DNA of 64,000 nt from assembly GCA_035530655.1 (NCBI GenBank), contig DATKUK010000103.1:1-64000 (forward strand). The letters are read 5' to 3'. The DNA is from DATKUK01 sp035530655. GTDB lineage: Bacteria; Planctomycetota; Phycisphaerae; UBA1845; DATKUK01. Under the pieces are notes generated by a model. The model was given only the letters and a program-made list of their open reading frames with translations, was not told the DNA's origin and did no database searches. A program made the translations under genes and the position numbers. Numbering within the stretch: position 1 is the stretch's first letter; every line of letters begins with the position of its first letter. Positions 8,523-17,911 of the stretch are shown here, one piece after another.

Positions 8523-10529
8523 ATGAGCAAGCCCAACCCACTGAAGCCCTTTCCGTTCCGTGCCCTATCGCCCTGCCACGCAACCGAGATGCAACTCGAC
8601 TATCTGCTGCAAGTGGTCGAGGCGGCACGCAAGTACGGCTTCAACGCCATCCAGATCTGCGGAGCCACGCACGACGACGTCGGCAACCTCGACGGGTTGA
8701 CCGAGTTCGTGCGCTTCGGGAAAGCCAATGATATTCGTGACATGAGCAAGGTGGCGGAGCAGCGGGACATCCTCCGGAAGGTGTGCCGCGCCGCTCACGA
8801 ACACGACATGCAGGTGTACTACTGGCATCACGAACTATGGTATCCGACGCGGTTGGCTGAGGCGTACCCGGACTGGTTCGTGCCTGCTCCGCAAAACCGC
8901 TTCACGCGCGACCTTCGCGGCGACGGTCGCCTGGTGCCCCGTGTCGAGCCGGACGCGCCGTTCTGGGCGTTCATGGACGCGAAGTTCGACGAGGCGTTCG
9001 AGCAATGCCCCGAACTCGACGGCACGATCATGACCATCCAGGAAGCGCACGTGCCGATCTACTGTCTGTTCGAGGATTTCGAGCAACAGGTCGAATCGCT
9101 GGTCGATCTGTACAAACGACTGGAGGCAGCCCACAAACGCGTCGGCAAGAGGTGGATCATCCGCACGTTCGCGTGGCGTGAGTTGGAATATCGCATCGTC
9201 ACCGAGGCACTCGAGCGCTGGCGACCGTCGGTTCCGGTCGAGAGCAAGGGGGTGCCGATGGACTGGAGTTTTTACTACATTTACGATCCACTTCTAGGCC
9301 GCTTCGACTGGGCGAGAAACCACGTGGAGCTCGCGCCAAGCTGTGAGTTTCACGGATGCACGTCTCACCCGGTGGGCCATCCCTGGTTCTACACGGAGAA
9401 CCTTCGCTATGCAGCCGAGCGGGGGCACACGGGGGCGGTTCTGCGGATCGACCGGGCGGGGGTCAACATGCTCGGTGGGCCGGACGAGGGCGTATTGGCC
9501 TGCATCGGCGCTTGGCTGAACGACCCCGAGGGCACCGACGTCGGCGAGGTGTACGTGCGATGGTTGCAGGACCGTTACCAGGTCGATCGCGACACGGCCT
9601 TCGCGCTGCTCTGGGACGTGATGGAGAACTGCTGGCAGGCCACGCTGCACACCTATCACCATGACAAGATCTACCTCGGCGATGCGTTCGGGCTCAAGTA
9701 CGAGCACCACTTCTTCGTGGCCGAGCGCGACGGCTGCGTCGAGCACGACGATCCCGAGCCGCTGGCGGAGAAGGACCAGGCTGTCGCATTCGCCGATGCG
9801 GCTGCCGACGCGCTGGCCAAGCTGCGATCGGCGCTGAGGCAGCAAGACGCCGACGACCTGGCCCGCCGCGTTCGCCTGCTGCAACTCGCCAGCCGCGCCT
9901 ACCGCACGCTGGTCGCCATGCTGGTGGGCCGACGGCGTCAGATGTACGAGCCGTCCGAAGCCAACCGGCAAGCGATGGAACGGACGATCGACGATCTCGA
10001 AGCCGCGGGTGCAGACATCTCGCGCGAGTTCGCCGACCGCGAGAGCGTGCCGGGCAGAGGCTGGCAGGGCCACTGGCAACTCGGGCCGCTGGTGCGCGAT
10101 TTTGCCCGGACGGCGCGGGCCGACGTGCCGAACCTGCCGACCCGCAACATTGTCCAGGTTCTCGGCCCGAAGGAGCTTGGGGCCAACGCCACCCATCGCG
10201 AACAGCCGTGCTTCCAGCCGGGCGCCGAGCCTGTAAAGGTGGTCCTGAAAGGTCAGCCCGGCGCCAAGCACGTTCTAGTGCTCTTCACCGGCACCGAAAT
10301 GTGTGTTCGCCGGCCTCTGGTGGTACGCAGTGGCGCGTGGAGCCACCGCTTCGACATCGGCCAGTACGCCTGGTTCCTCTCGCACGACCGCTTCCGACGC
10401 TATGAGGTCGCCCTGCCGGGCGATTGCTCGGACGAGTCGGGCAATTGTCGAATCGAGCTAATCGTGCCCGAGCCGGAGCACGCCCCCTATCTGAGCTGCA
10501 TTCGTTTAGAGGTGGAGACGCACGCCTGA
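8523..10529 (+). CDS. Glycoside-hydrolase-like TIM-barrel protein (GH67/GH20-like)
   Basis: The 668-residue protein starts at ATG 8523 behind AAGGAG (8507-8512). Residues 10-400 look like a TIM barrel of the sugar-hydrolase type: KYGFNAIQICGATHDD, YYWHHELWYPTRLAEAYPDW, and acidic residues in DGTIMTIQEAHVPIY that could be catalytic. The C-terminal 250 residues are helical and end in a beta-sandwich-like domain. It most resembles alpha-glucuronidase (GH67/115) and GH20-like barrels, but no diagnostic motif settles the family. There is no signal peptide, so it probably acts on imported oligosaccharides. It converges with the beta-propeller gene 38 bp away, and an epimerase-type gene follows, which suggests a uronate or glycan degradation group. 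Confidence 0.55.
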   Translation: MSKPNPLKPFPFRALSPCHATEMQLDYLLQVVEAARKYGFNAIQICGATHDDVGNLDGLTEFVRFGKANDIRDMSKVAEQRDILRKVCRAAHEHDMQVYYWHHELWYPTRLAEAYPDWFVPAPQNRFTRDLRGDGRLVPRVEPDAPFWAFMDAKFDEAFEQCPELDGTIMTIQEAHVPIYCLFEDFEQQVESLVDLYKRLEAAHKRVGKRWIIRTFAWRELEYRIVTEALERWRPSVPVESKGVPMDWSFYYIYDPLLGRFDWARNHVELAPSCEFHGCTSHPVGHPWFYTENLRYAAERGHTGAVLRIDRAGVNMLGGPDEGVLACIGAWLNDPEGTDVGEVYVRWLQDRYQVDRDTAFALLWDVMENCWQATLHTYHHDKIYLGDAFGLKYEHHFFVAERDGCVEHDDPEPLAEKDQAVAFADAAADALAKLRSALRQQDADDLARRVRLLQLASRAYRTLVAMLVGRRRQMYEPSEANRQAMERTIDDLEAAGADISREFADRESVPGRGWQGHWQLGPLVRDFARTARADVPNLPTRNIVQVLGPKELGANATHREQPCFQPGAEPVKVVLKGQPGAKHVLVLFTGTEMCVRRPLVVRSGAWSHRFDIGQYAWFLSHDRFRRYEVALPGDCSDESGNCRIELIVPEPEHAPYLSCIRLEVETHA

Positions 10530-10567
10530 CGCCGCCACTGCCCAGCACGTGGGCGATGCGGCGAAAC

Positions 10568-11812
10568 TCAGCCGTCGAAAAGCGCTGGCATCGCGCCGGG
10601 CGGCGCGGTCGGATCGGCAACAAAGAGCTGGCGGCCGCCGGTCGGCGCGCCGAGAAACAGCAGGCGTCTGCCGGGCCGATCCCAGGTTATATGGGCGTCG
10701 CGCCGAAGCGGCGCCTGCTCGCCGGTGGCCAGAGAGCTTTCGACCCAACAGATATCCTGCCAGGCTTTGTCCTTAAGGCTCACCAGTCGTACGCCGACGC
10801 GGCGCCGTCCGCTCTCTTCGTACGTGGCGTCGGTAACCAGAAACGTGCAGTCGCGGTTGACGATCGGATGGCCCGTGCCGCGCGGGTCGTCGATGAGAAT
10901 CTCCGCCCGGCCGGTCACTCCATCGACCAGGCAGAAGTGGTAGCCGGTATCGTCGATGACGCGGCACATGAGGATTCGCTTGCCGTCGGGATACCACATG
11001 GGGTGGTGTCCGCCGCGAGCCCACTGGTGGTGCGTAACGACGGTGCGGATGTCGGAACCGTCCGGCTTGAAAGTGACCATCTGCGGGCGGTAGCGCCCGT
11101 CGGGTGTACGGGCACGAACGACCAGCAGAATCCGCGTGCCCTGCGGATTGAACTTGGCGTGAAAGGCGTAGAGGACCAACCCGGCGGGCAGATCGTCACG
11201 GTCGGCAAGGTGCTCCCAGATCTGCGCGAGCGAAACGAGCAGCGTCTGCCTGCCACTGGCCAGATCGACGCGAAATAGGCCGTCGTCGTCGGCCGCACGG
11301 TCGGTGTTATACAGCTCATGCTCCGGCCGCACCGACACGCCGTAGCTTCGTTGCGTGAGGTTGGCGCGAATCAGGCAGGGGCAGATGGCATGGGTCTCGT
11401 CAGGGCTGATCTGCCAGATGGGACCGTCGAGCAGACGCGGCTTGCCCGTCGCCAGGTCGAGTTGAACGCCGACGGGTCGATCGTCGCGCATGTCGTTGAA
11501 GTAGAGGAATTGATCGGTGCGACCCCAGTGCTGGTGCGCGCCCTTCTGGAAGCCCCAGGCGGCAGTACGATAGACCGGTCGGACAGTCTGCTCGGCCAGG
11601 TCGACAACGCATACCTCGGCGAGATCGCCGGGAGCCGGCTCGCGATCCTCATAAGGCAGTCGCAGCGAAGCGAGGTATCGCCCCGACGGACTCCACGGGG
11701 TCAGATCGTAGTAGGTGTGCATGTGGGCCTGATCGGGCGGGGTGATAGCCACTACGGCACAGGCGGGGTCGTCGCGCATATAGGGCTCAAATCGCAACGG
11801 CTGGTGGGGCAT
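10568..11812 (-). CDS. WD40-like beta-propeller protein, oligogalacturonate-lyase-like
   Basis: The 414-residue protein starts behind GGAGG and has no signal peptide. Repeated blade signatures are visible: WSPSGRYLASLRL, DGPIWQISPDETHAIC, FNPQGTRILLVVR, WYPDGKRILMCRVIDDTGY and WDRPGRRLLFLGAP. This pattern is shared by TolB-type propellers and by cytoplasmic oligogalacturonate lyases (PL22), whose blade histidines bind metal; several His residues sit in equivalent places here (AHQHWGR, HHQWARGGHHPMW). With the neighbouring hydrolase-like and epimerase-like genes, lyase activity on unsaturated uronides is plausible but unproven. Confidence 0.6.
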   Translation of the reverse strand: MPHQPLRFEPYMRDDPACAVVAITPPDQAHMHTYYDLTPWSPSGRYLASLRLPYEDREPAPGDLAEVCVVDLAEQTVRPVYRTAAWGFQKGAHQHWGRTDQFLYFNDMRDDRPVGVQLDLATGKPRLLDGPIWQISPDETHAICPCLIRANLTQRSYGVSVRPEHELYNTDRAADDDGLFRVDLASGRQTLLVSLAQIWEHLADRDDLPAGLVLYAFHAKFNPQGTRILLVVRARTPDGRYRPQMVTFKPDGSDIRTVVTHHQWARGGHHPMWYPDGKRILMCRVIDDTGYHFCLVDGVTGRAEILIDDPRGTGHPIVNRDCTFLVTDATYEESGRRRVGVRLVSLKDKAWQDICWVESSLATGEQAPLRRDAHITWDRPGRRLLFLGAPTGGRQLFVADPTAPPGAMPALFDG

Positions 11813-11968
11813 CGATTCTGTCCTCCATCCAATACGGAGGGGAGTATGGCCGTCGAGCGGGCGGTGTCCAGCCCGCCGGCGCGGCCCTGCCCAGCGCTAC
11901 ACTTGTCCGAGCACACCGTTGGGGTTAAAAATAGGCGGCCACTCGATCCTGAATTACAAGGAGCTGCC

Positions 11969-13306
11969 ATGCCTGACGATTACGGCGACTACAGACCCCT
12001 GCTGTTGGAGGAGGTGTCGGTCGAGACGCTTAAGTCGGACGCCTATCGTCAGTTCATCCTGGAAGCGGCGATCACCCCGGCGATCAGGCTTGTGCTCCGC
12101 CGCAGCCGGCTGCGCGACGATTGGCCTTACGTCGACACCAAATTCAACCCCAACACCGGTAAGGACCTGCCGGCGTCGAGCTACAATGTGATCCACACCT
12201 GGTTTCTAGGTCGTGGTGCCGACGCGCTGGACGGCCATCTGCCGTGGATCGATCGACTGGACGATCTGTCAGCCGCCGAGAAGCGCGAGGCAAAGGAGTT
12301 GCTCGCACGGCTGACCGCCAGCATGGCCGAGGCCATCAACCAGGTGCTGGACGCCAACGGGGGGCGTTGCCCGTTTAGGGTCGATCGCGCCTTCGAGGCG
12401 ATCGACGAGGCCGGCAAGCGGATCGAGACCGATCCCGGGCGCACCGGTGCGGGCGACCTCTTCGTGGGCAAGGGGCTGATTGCCGAGGGCTCTCAGACCA
12501 ACGTGCATCGTGGCGTGCAGGTGCTGCTGCGAAGTGGCGAAATGATTCGCCAGAACCGCTACGACACCGACCAATTCAAGGACCAGCTGGCGGACATCCC
12601 GCAAGGTCCGAAGATGCTGATGCAGGCCGCCCCGCCGCTTCTGTATCGAAAGTCGCAGCAGCCGCAGTTGCGGCAGCAGATTGTGACGATGACGGCCGAG
12701 TTCATGGCCAACGTGCTCGATCTGCATTACGACGAGAAGACCGCGATCTTCTCGGAGTACGTCGATCGCACCACCCACCAGCGCAAGAGCTACCTCGACC
12801 CGGGCCACGCCAACGAGTTTGTGGGACTGGGACTGGGCACGGTGCAGTGCCTCAAGTCGGACGTGGCCGGCCTGACCGACGAGCGGCGGGCGCTGGTGGA
12901 ACGGGCCTGTCGCGAGCTGCCGAGACTGCTGATCCAATCGACCGAGCTGGGATTCAACCGCAAGCATCCCGGGTTGTATAAGGCCGTCGACACCAAGACG
13001 GGCAAGGCACTCAACGACGACATGCCTTGGTGGAACCTGCCAGAGACGATGCGGGCAGCCATCCTGGCCTACGAGGTGGCGGAGGACGACAAGGTCGGCG
13101 AGCAGTGCCTGGCGATGCTTCGAATCTGCCACAACGCATACTTCGCGCACTACCTCAACCGCGACAACATGCTGTTTCCCTATCAGACGATCAGCGGTAC
13201 GACGGGCAAGGTGGCCAACAAGGTGCCGGCCGTACCCGAGGGCGACCCCTTGTACCACACGAACCTGGCGCTGCTGGAGATGCTGGAGGTTTTGGAACGA
13301 CTCTGA
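11969..13306 (+). CDS. N-acylglucosamine 2-epimerase (AGE)-type (alpha/alpha)6-barrel protein
   Basis: The 445-residue protein starts at ATG 11969 with AAGGAG six bases upstream. A longer in-frame extension reaches back to 11318 but overlaps the divergent gene and lacks a ribosome site. The helical-hairpin pattern and the phrases YLDPGHANEFVGLGLG and MPWWNLPETMRAAI match AGE/mannobiose epimerase-type six-hairpin barrels, in which a histidine of the PGHxxE motif is catalytic. The likely role is epimerisation or isomerisation of a sugar, in step with the neighbouring carbohydrate genes. Related glycoside hydrolases of the same fold (GH88/GH105-like) are the main alternative. Confidence 0.65.
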   Translation: MPDDYGDYRPLLLEEVSVETLKSDAYRQFILEAAITPAIRLVLRRSRLRDDWPYVDTKFNPNTGKDLPASSYNVIHTWFLGRGADALDGHLPWIDRLDDLSAAEKREAKELLARLTASMAEAINQVLDANGGRCPFRVDRAFEAIDEAGKRIETDPGRTGAGDLFVGKGLIAEGSQTNVHRGVQVLLRSGEMIRQNRYDTDQFKDQLADIPQGPKMLMQAAPPLLYRKSQQPQLRQQIVTMTAEFMANVLDLHYDEKTAIFSEYVDRTTHQRKSYLDPGHANEFVGLGLGTVQCLKSDVAGLTDERRALVERACRELPRLLIQSTELGFNRKHPGLYKAVDTKTGKALNDDMPWWNLPETMRAAILAYEVAEDDKVGEQCLAMLRICHNAYFAHYLNRDNMLFPYQTISGTTGKVANKVPAVPEGDPLYHTNLALLEMLEVLERL

Positions 13307-13426
13307 GCGGCGGGGTCGCTGAACCGGGCCTGGGCGACAGCAGCGTGACGCGCATTTGCATCAGGCAGGGTGAGCGCAGGAGGATCGGGCAGAGCGCGGA
13401 ACGCTATCTCAGCATGTGCGCGGCGG

Positions 13427-14506
13427 TCAGACGGGCCCCAAAGATCGAGCGGCGCCGGTGAGGGGGGTCTTGCCCTCGTCGCGCACAACTCGCGCGAGCG
13501 GCACGAAATATTCGTTGGTTGGGGTGTCCTCGGTCAGGCCCATCACGAACCTGTCGCCAGGGACGGCTTCGGCCAGCAGGCCCCGCGCCGCATCGACCAC
13601 CGCCCCCAGGCCCCGCAGGTGCAGCGACGAGGGGAAGTTCAGGTGGATCGCCTTGTCCGGCCAGAGCCGGCGGGCCTCACCCAGCGCCAGGTCGCAGTCC
13701 GGTGGCGGGGTGAACGCTTCGATTACGTCCAACGAGGTGCGCCCGATCAGCCCCGCCATCGCGCGGTTGTTGCCGTCCAGGTGGGCCGCAGCCAACATGC
13801 CCCGCTTGTGCAGCAGGTCACACGCCTCCTCGATAGCCGGCAGGTAGTACCGATCGAACCGTTGCGGCCCGACAATGTCGAAGCTGATGTTGCCTTCGAT
13901 GACCGCGTATTGCGCCGGCGAGTCTGCGACGACAGCCAGCGCCTCTCTTCGCTTGGCCAGCAGCGCCTCATACAGGGCATCCATCGCGTCAGGCTTATCG
14001 GCCAACTGCGTGCAGAACATTTCGACCCCCATTAGTTCGTACATGATCTCGAACATCGGCGTGCGCAGCGGTGCGGGCCGGCCGATCGACTGCGGGCCAT
14101 GGCGCGCGTCGTCACGGACGAACTGGTCATAGGTCGGCACGAACCGGCGGCTGGCAACCAGTTCGATCAGCGGACCGTAGTCGTCGGGCGTTTTGAACGG
14201 CCACTCGGTAACCCATGTGGTTGCATGCGCCGGCCAGAAGGCACTGGCCGTCTGAACGTCGCCCGCCCGCGTATGGTAGACGGTGCGCACATGTTCGTTG
14301 CCGTCGTGATCGGTCCACTGCTTCGATTCGGTCTGCACGCCTTCATGCTCGACGCGGTAGACGTCCGATCGAACGATGATGCAGACCTCCGCCTCCAGCA
14401 GCGGCGGGTAATCCGGTGGGAACAGGCGCGTGTGCCAGATGGCTACCGGCACACGGTCGGGCATGCCGCCTCGCCAGGCAGTCAGGACTCTTTCGCGCGG
14501 GGTCAC
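13427..14506 (-). CDS. Uroporphyrinogen decarboxylase (URO-D) family protein 1
   Basis: I place the start at GTG 14506, which gives the family-typical N-terminus V/M-TPRERVLTAWRG; a GGAG lies 11 bases upstream, and the GTG at 14515 is an alternative. The protein is 359 residues, standard for this family. Visible motifs include PDRVPVAIWH near the N-terminus, EGNISFDIVGPQRFDRYYLP and AHLDGNNRAMAGLI. Members of this branch (MtaA/CmuA-like) often act as corrinoid-linked methyltransferases rather than in haem synthesis. No corrinoid protein or other haem gene is adjacent, so the substrate cannot be told from context. Confidence 0.8.
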   Translation of the reverse strand: MTPRERVLTAWRGGMPDRVPVAIWHTRLFPPDYPPLLEAEVCIIVRSDVYRVEHEGVQTESKQWTDHDGNEHVRTVYHTRAGDVQTASAFWPAHATTWVTEWPFKTPDDYGPLIELVASRRFVPTYDQFVRDDARHGPQSIGRPAPLRTPMFEIMYELMGVEMFCTQLADKPDAMDALYEALLAKRREALAVVADSPAQYAVIEGNISFDIVGPQRFDRYYLPAIEEACDLLHKRGMLAAAHLDGNNRAMAGLIGRTSLDVIEAFTPPPDCDLALGEARRLWPDKAIHLNFPSSLHLRGLGAVVDAARGLLAEAVPGDRFVMGLTEDTPTNEYFVPLARVVRDEGKTPLTGAARSLGPV

Positions 14507-14642
14507 AACACTCACGGCTCCACTGCGAGCGACGGGAACAACATCGAGGTCACAGCGCTGCCCTCCAGCGGTCACTCGCAAGCGGCATGGTAAAAGAGGG
14601 CGTCGCCACACGCCAACGTCGGGGCGACAACAGGCGGGCCCG

Positions 14643-15185
14643 TCAACCCAAATCGATGGTCCGGTCCACGCGGAACACGTCTTCGGGCGGCGGGCTTCGC
14701 CGAATGAGACTGACTTGACCGATGACGAAGCTCACCGGCTGCCATCCGGATTGCAGTCGGGCCTGAAGGTCGGCCGCAGGATCGTCCCCGTTCGCCTGAC
14801 CGACGCTGAGATGCGGAGAGAAACCGCCCGGGTACTGTAACACGTCGTCGCAGTCGGGCACGGCAGCCTGTAACGACGACTGCAATCGCGACAGCACCTC
14901 AGGCGGCTCGGGCGCAAGCCACAACGTATAGCGGCCACGTCCGTGGCAGAACCGATCGAATCGCCTCAGGGTGATCTCGAACGGCGCGATCGCCGCACAG
15001 GCCTGGCCGAGCCGTTCGGCCACAGCGTCGAAGTCACTCACTGGACGAAACGGATACAGCAGCGTAATGTGCGGCATCCACCGGCGCACCTGCCGATCGT
15101 GCCGCCGACGAATAGCCTGGATCGGCTCCCAGCACTCCTGCGGCGGAATGACTACGACGGCTGTGTGCTGGGTTCTGTCGGGCAT
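14643..15185 (-). CDS. 2H phosphoesterase, LigT/2'-5' RNA ligase-like
   Basis: The 180-residue protein carries two HxT/S-type motifs, PHITLLYPF (about residue 39) and PHLSVG (about residue 125), which define the 2H phosphoesterase superfamily: both histidines act on a cyclic phosphodiester or 2'-5' bond. The length and spacing match LigT/ThpR-like members. It lies between two URO-D-family genes on the same strand, with gaps of over 130 bp on each side, so it need not belong to the same transcript. The ribosome site is weak. Confidence 0.8.
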   Translation of the reverse strand: MPDRTQHTAVVVIPPQECWEPIQAIRRRHDRQVRRWMPHITLLYPFRPVSDFDAVAERLGQACAAIAPFEITLRRFDRFCHGRGRYTLWLAPEPPEVLSRLQSSLQAAVPDCDDVLQYPGGFSPHLSVGQANGDDPAADLQARLQSGWQPVSFVIGQVSLIRRSPPPEDVFRVDRTIDLG

Positions 15186-15337
15186 GACCGATCACATGAT
15201 ACCAGCGAACCTGCCTACGACGGAGCGCCGCCAGATATCGGGTGGCGGCCTCAACCAAAACGAGACGCAGTCGAGCGCAGCTTGTGCGTGTGTACGTGGG
15301 CGACGAGCAGGACCCCATCGCACCCTCAACTTTATAT

Positions 15338-16462
15338 TCACACAGCGTCGCGCCGCGGCGCCATACCGCGTACGGTCTCCACCCAGGCGACGATGTTGGC
15401 GGGCGGCACATCGTCCTGCATGTTGTGGCCCGCGGCGATGACGTAGCCGCCGTCGCGACCCAGCACGTCGATCAGTTCAGCCACATGACGGCGAACCTGC
15501 TCGGGCGCAGCGGTGCGAAGGAACTGCTGCACGTCGAGCCCGCCCCAGAAGACCACACGATCACCGAAGCGGCTCTTGAGCGCCCCAGGGTCCATCCTTG
15601 CCGCCGAGGTTTGGACGGGGTTGAGGATATCCACACCGCAGTCGAGGATCTGGTCGAGCAGATCGAAGATCGACCCGCACGAGTGGTGCCAGAACCAGCA
15701 ATCGGCGAGTTGCTTGGTGCGAGCGATGCGGGCGGCAAAGTAGGGCGCAATGAGCGATTGGAACGCGTCAGGCGAGATAAGCGGGCCCGTCTGGGCACCG
15801 AAGTCGTCGCCGCTGGTGGTCAGATCGATATACGGGCCCAGGGCGGTGTAGTACTGCTCGATCACCTGCATCTGGATGGCGAAGACCTTGTCGAAGAACG
15901 CGCGGACGAAGTCGGGCTCGCCCGCCGTCCGAACCAGGAAGTCTTCATACCCACACATCCAGCACCCCAGTTCGAGGATACCGTAGACGGGGTGCTCGGC
16001 GATTACGACGTACGTGCCCTGCTCTTTGAGGCGCCGCGCCTGGTCCTGCCACTGCTCCAGCAGGCGCTCGTCAATCCGGGGCTCGGGCCAGTCGAACGCG
16101 TCGAGGTCGTCGACAGACGCACCGGCCAGCGGACAACGGGTGATCTCGCTGTATTGGCCTACAACTTCGCGCTGCACGCCCCAGCAATCGACATGTTTGG
16201 TGGGCGAGAGGCGGCGGGTGTGTCGGCTGGGCAGATCGACGATTTGCCCGACGGCGCGAAAGTCGGTACCGGCCCATTGGAGGATGCGCTCGTCAAGGCC
16301 GGAGTTGGTCGGCACGATCTCGCCGACAAAGCCGAGGAGTTCCCGCAGGGCGGCCTGGCAGCCGCTGCTCATCGACGTGAGCGTGGTCGCCCCGATGTCG
16401 ATAGGCGGACGATCGGGCGACTGATGGCGCATCGTTTGCTGGAATCGCTGCCGGCTGTCCAT
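15338..16462 (-). CDS. URO-D family protein 2 (methyltransferase-like)
   Basis: The start is ATG 16462 with GGAGG eight bases upstream, giving 374 residues; upstream in-frame codons are ignored. The N-terminus MDSRQRFQQTMRHQSPDRPPI is the hallmark of the URO-D family. Further on CWFWHHSCGSIFDLLDQIL provides the His/Cys zinc-site region seen in methylcobamide:CoM methyltransferase-type members, and NPVQTSAARMDP and GGLDVQQFL are typical barrel strands. It is only distantly similar to the other URO-D protein at 13427-14506. A role in methyl transfer or O-demethylation is a family-level inference. Confidence 0.85.
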   Translation of the reverse strand: MDSRQRFQQTMRHQSPDRPPIDIGATTLTSMSSGCQAALRELLGFVGEIVPTNSGLDERILQWAGTDFRAVGQIVDLPSRHTRRLSPTKHVDCWGVQREVVGQYSEITRCPLAGASVDDLDAFDWPEPRIDERLLEQWQDQARRLKEQGTYVVIAEHPVYGILELGCWMCGYEDFLVRTAGEPDFVRAFFDKVFAIQMQVIEQYYTALGPYIDLTTSGDDFGAQTGPLISPDAFQSLIAPYFAARIARTKQLADCWFWHHSCGSIFDLLDQILDCGVDILNPVQTSAARMDPGALKSRFGDRVVFWGGLDVQQFLRTAAPEQVRRHVAELIDVLGRDGGYVIAAGHNMQDDVPPANIVAWVETVRGMAPRRDAV

Positions 16463-16595
16463 GCGCACGACCTCCGCGAAAAAGCCGCCAGCCATCCTAT
16501 CCCCTTCACAAGCGTGGTACCAATGCAGGCTCGGCTATACCGACCGTCAAGGCGGCGTGGGCAGCCACCCGAAATCGGGGCGATCCAGACCCAGC

Positions 16596-17738
16596 TTACC
16601 TCTGCCGCAGAACCTCGCGCCCCTTACCTAGGGTGCGGGCCACGTCCTGGAGTTGTTCGACGATGGAGATGTTTTGCGGGCACTTGGGCTCGCACTCGCC
16701 GCACTGCGTGCAGGCGGACGCAGCCAGCGGCGGGTCACCCTCAGTCCGCAAATGGCTGTAGCGGTGGCGGGCAAATTCGGTGGCGCCGTAGAGGCGGTGC
16801 AGGTTCATGAACTGGAAGTTTCGCGGGATGTCCACGCCGTGGGGGCAAGGCATGCAGTAATTGCAGGCGGTGCAGTAGAGTTCGGCGAGCTTCTTCTTTT
16901 CGGCAACGGCGGCTTCGAGATGTTTGCGGTCGGCCGGGCCAAGCGGGCGCAGGTGCGACACAACCTCGGCGTTCTGGTCGATCCACTCAGGCTGAGTCAT
17001 GCCTGAAAAGGCCACGTCGATGTTCTCGTTGCTGAGCACGAAGCGCAGGCACAGCTCGGGCGTGCTGGCGATGCCGGGCGGATACATGGCCGCCACTTCG
17101 GGCGTGGGCGGCCCGAGCATGCCGCCGGCCATCGGGCCCATCACGCCGGTGGCTACGCCTCGGGCGTGCGCGTGGGCGAAGCATGGCTCATAGGCGCGAT
17201 CGAGCAGGTTGTACTGGAACAGCACCAGGTCGCACTGCCCCGTGTCGATCAGCTTGTCGATGAACTCCGGCGTGCCGTGGGCGCTGAAGCCCACGAAGCG
17301 GACCAGCCCCTCGTCGCGGAACTTGGCGGCGGCAGCCACGAACGCATCGCCGTGCCCGTCGGCCTCCCAACTATCTTGACTCACGGAGTGGGCCATATAG
17401 CCGTCGACGTAGTCGGTTTGGAGGCGCTTCAGGGCCGCCTCGAGCCGCGAGCGATAGGTATCCCCGCCCGACTCGCCGCGATAAAAGGGGTTCTTGGTCT
17501 GAATGAATACCTGGTCGCGGACGCCAGCGAAGGCGTGGCCGAGCGCTTCTTCGGATTGACTGCGATGATAGTTGTGATGCGTGTCGAAGATGTTGATGCC
17601 CGCGTCGTAAGCGTGGCGGAGCACCTTGACGGCCTTGTCCATATCCACGTTGTGCTGCTCGTCGACCGGCAGACGCATCACACCGTAACCCAGGCGAGAG
17701 GCCTGGAATTGCGTCTTTCCATACGAACGGTACAACAT
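16596..17738 (-). CDS. Aldo/keto reductase with C-terminal 4Fe-4S ferredoxin domain 1
   Basis: The start at ATG 17738 has GGAG close upstream and gives the family-typical MLYRSYGKTQFQASRLGYG; an upstream extension is non-coding. Residues 1-290 are an aldo/keto reductase barrel (GYGVMRLP, DTHHNYHRSQSEEALGHAF, LDRAYEPC). Residues 310-375 carry two Cys clusters, CTACNYCMPCPHGVDIP and CTQCGECEPKCP, of the 4Fe-4S type, so the enzyme may pass electrons between a nicotinamide and an iron-sulfur partner. A similar but Tat-exported protein lies at 27978-29180. It is preceded upstream by a strong intrinsic terminator, so it is transcribed separately from the protease gene. Confidence 0.85.
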   Translation of the reverse strand: MLYRSYGKTQFQASRLGYGVMRLPVDEQHNVDMDKAVKVLRHAYDAGINIFDTHHNYHRSQSEEALGHAFAGVRDQVFIQTKNPFYRGESGGDTYRSRLEAALKRLQTDYVDGYMAHSVSQDSWEADGHGDAFVAAAAKFRDEGLVRFVGFSAHGTPEFIDKLIDTGQCDLVLFQYNLLDRAYEPCFAHAHARGVATGVMGPMAGGMLGPPTPEVAAMYPPGIASTPELCLRFVLSNENIDVAFSGMTQPEWIDQNAEVVSHLRPLGPADRKHLEAAVAEKKKLAELYCTACNYCMPCPHGVDIPRNFQFMNLHRLYGATEFARHRYSHLRTEGDPPLAASACTQCGECEPKCPQNISIVEQLQDVARTLGKGREVLRQR

Positions 17739-17783
17739 CGCTCCGGCTAACCTCCGCGGCGGGCACACGGTAAACCCGCCGTC

Positions 17784-17813
17784 AAAAAACGTGCCCGCGC
17801 CGGGCGCAGGCAC
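17784..17813 (-). terminator. Intrinsic terminator after the Ste24-like protease gene
   Basis: Read on the minus strand, GTGCCT-GCGC and GCGC-GGGCAC form a 10-bp stem (one G-T pair) around a CCG loop, followed one base later by six Ts. This ends the transcript of the gene at 17912-19024 before the aldo/keto reductase gene. Confidence 0.8.
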
Positions 17814-17911
17814 CTGGACACCTTACAAGCTGGTCAGGCCCCGCGCTCTGCGGGTCCTCCGACCTGCGAAGATGATAGCAGCATCAGGGGTAAGCGGCAA
17901 GCAGCACCGAC

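Noticed and set aside
11318..11968. N-terminal extension of the AGE-type protein
   Set aside because: It overlaps the coding start of the divergent propeller gene; the ribosome site AAGGAG is at 11958 and the family sequence begins at 11969.
13427..16462. The two URO-D-family genes as haem biosynthesis hemE
   Set aside because: Their N-termini and Cys/His region fit methyltransferase-like URO-D relatives, and no haem gene is adjacent.
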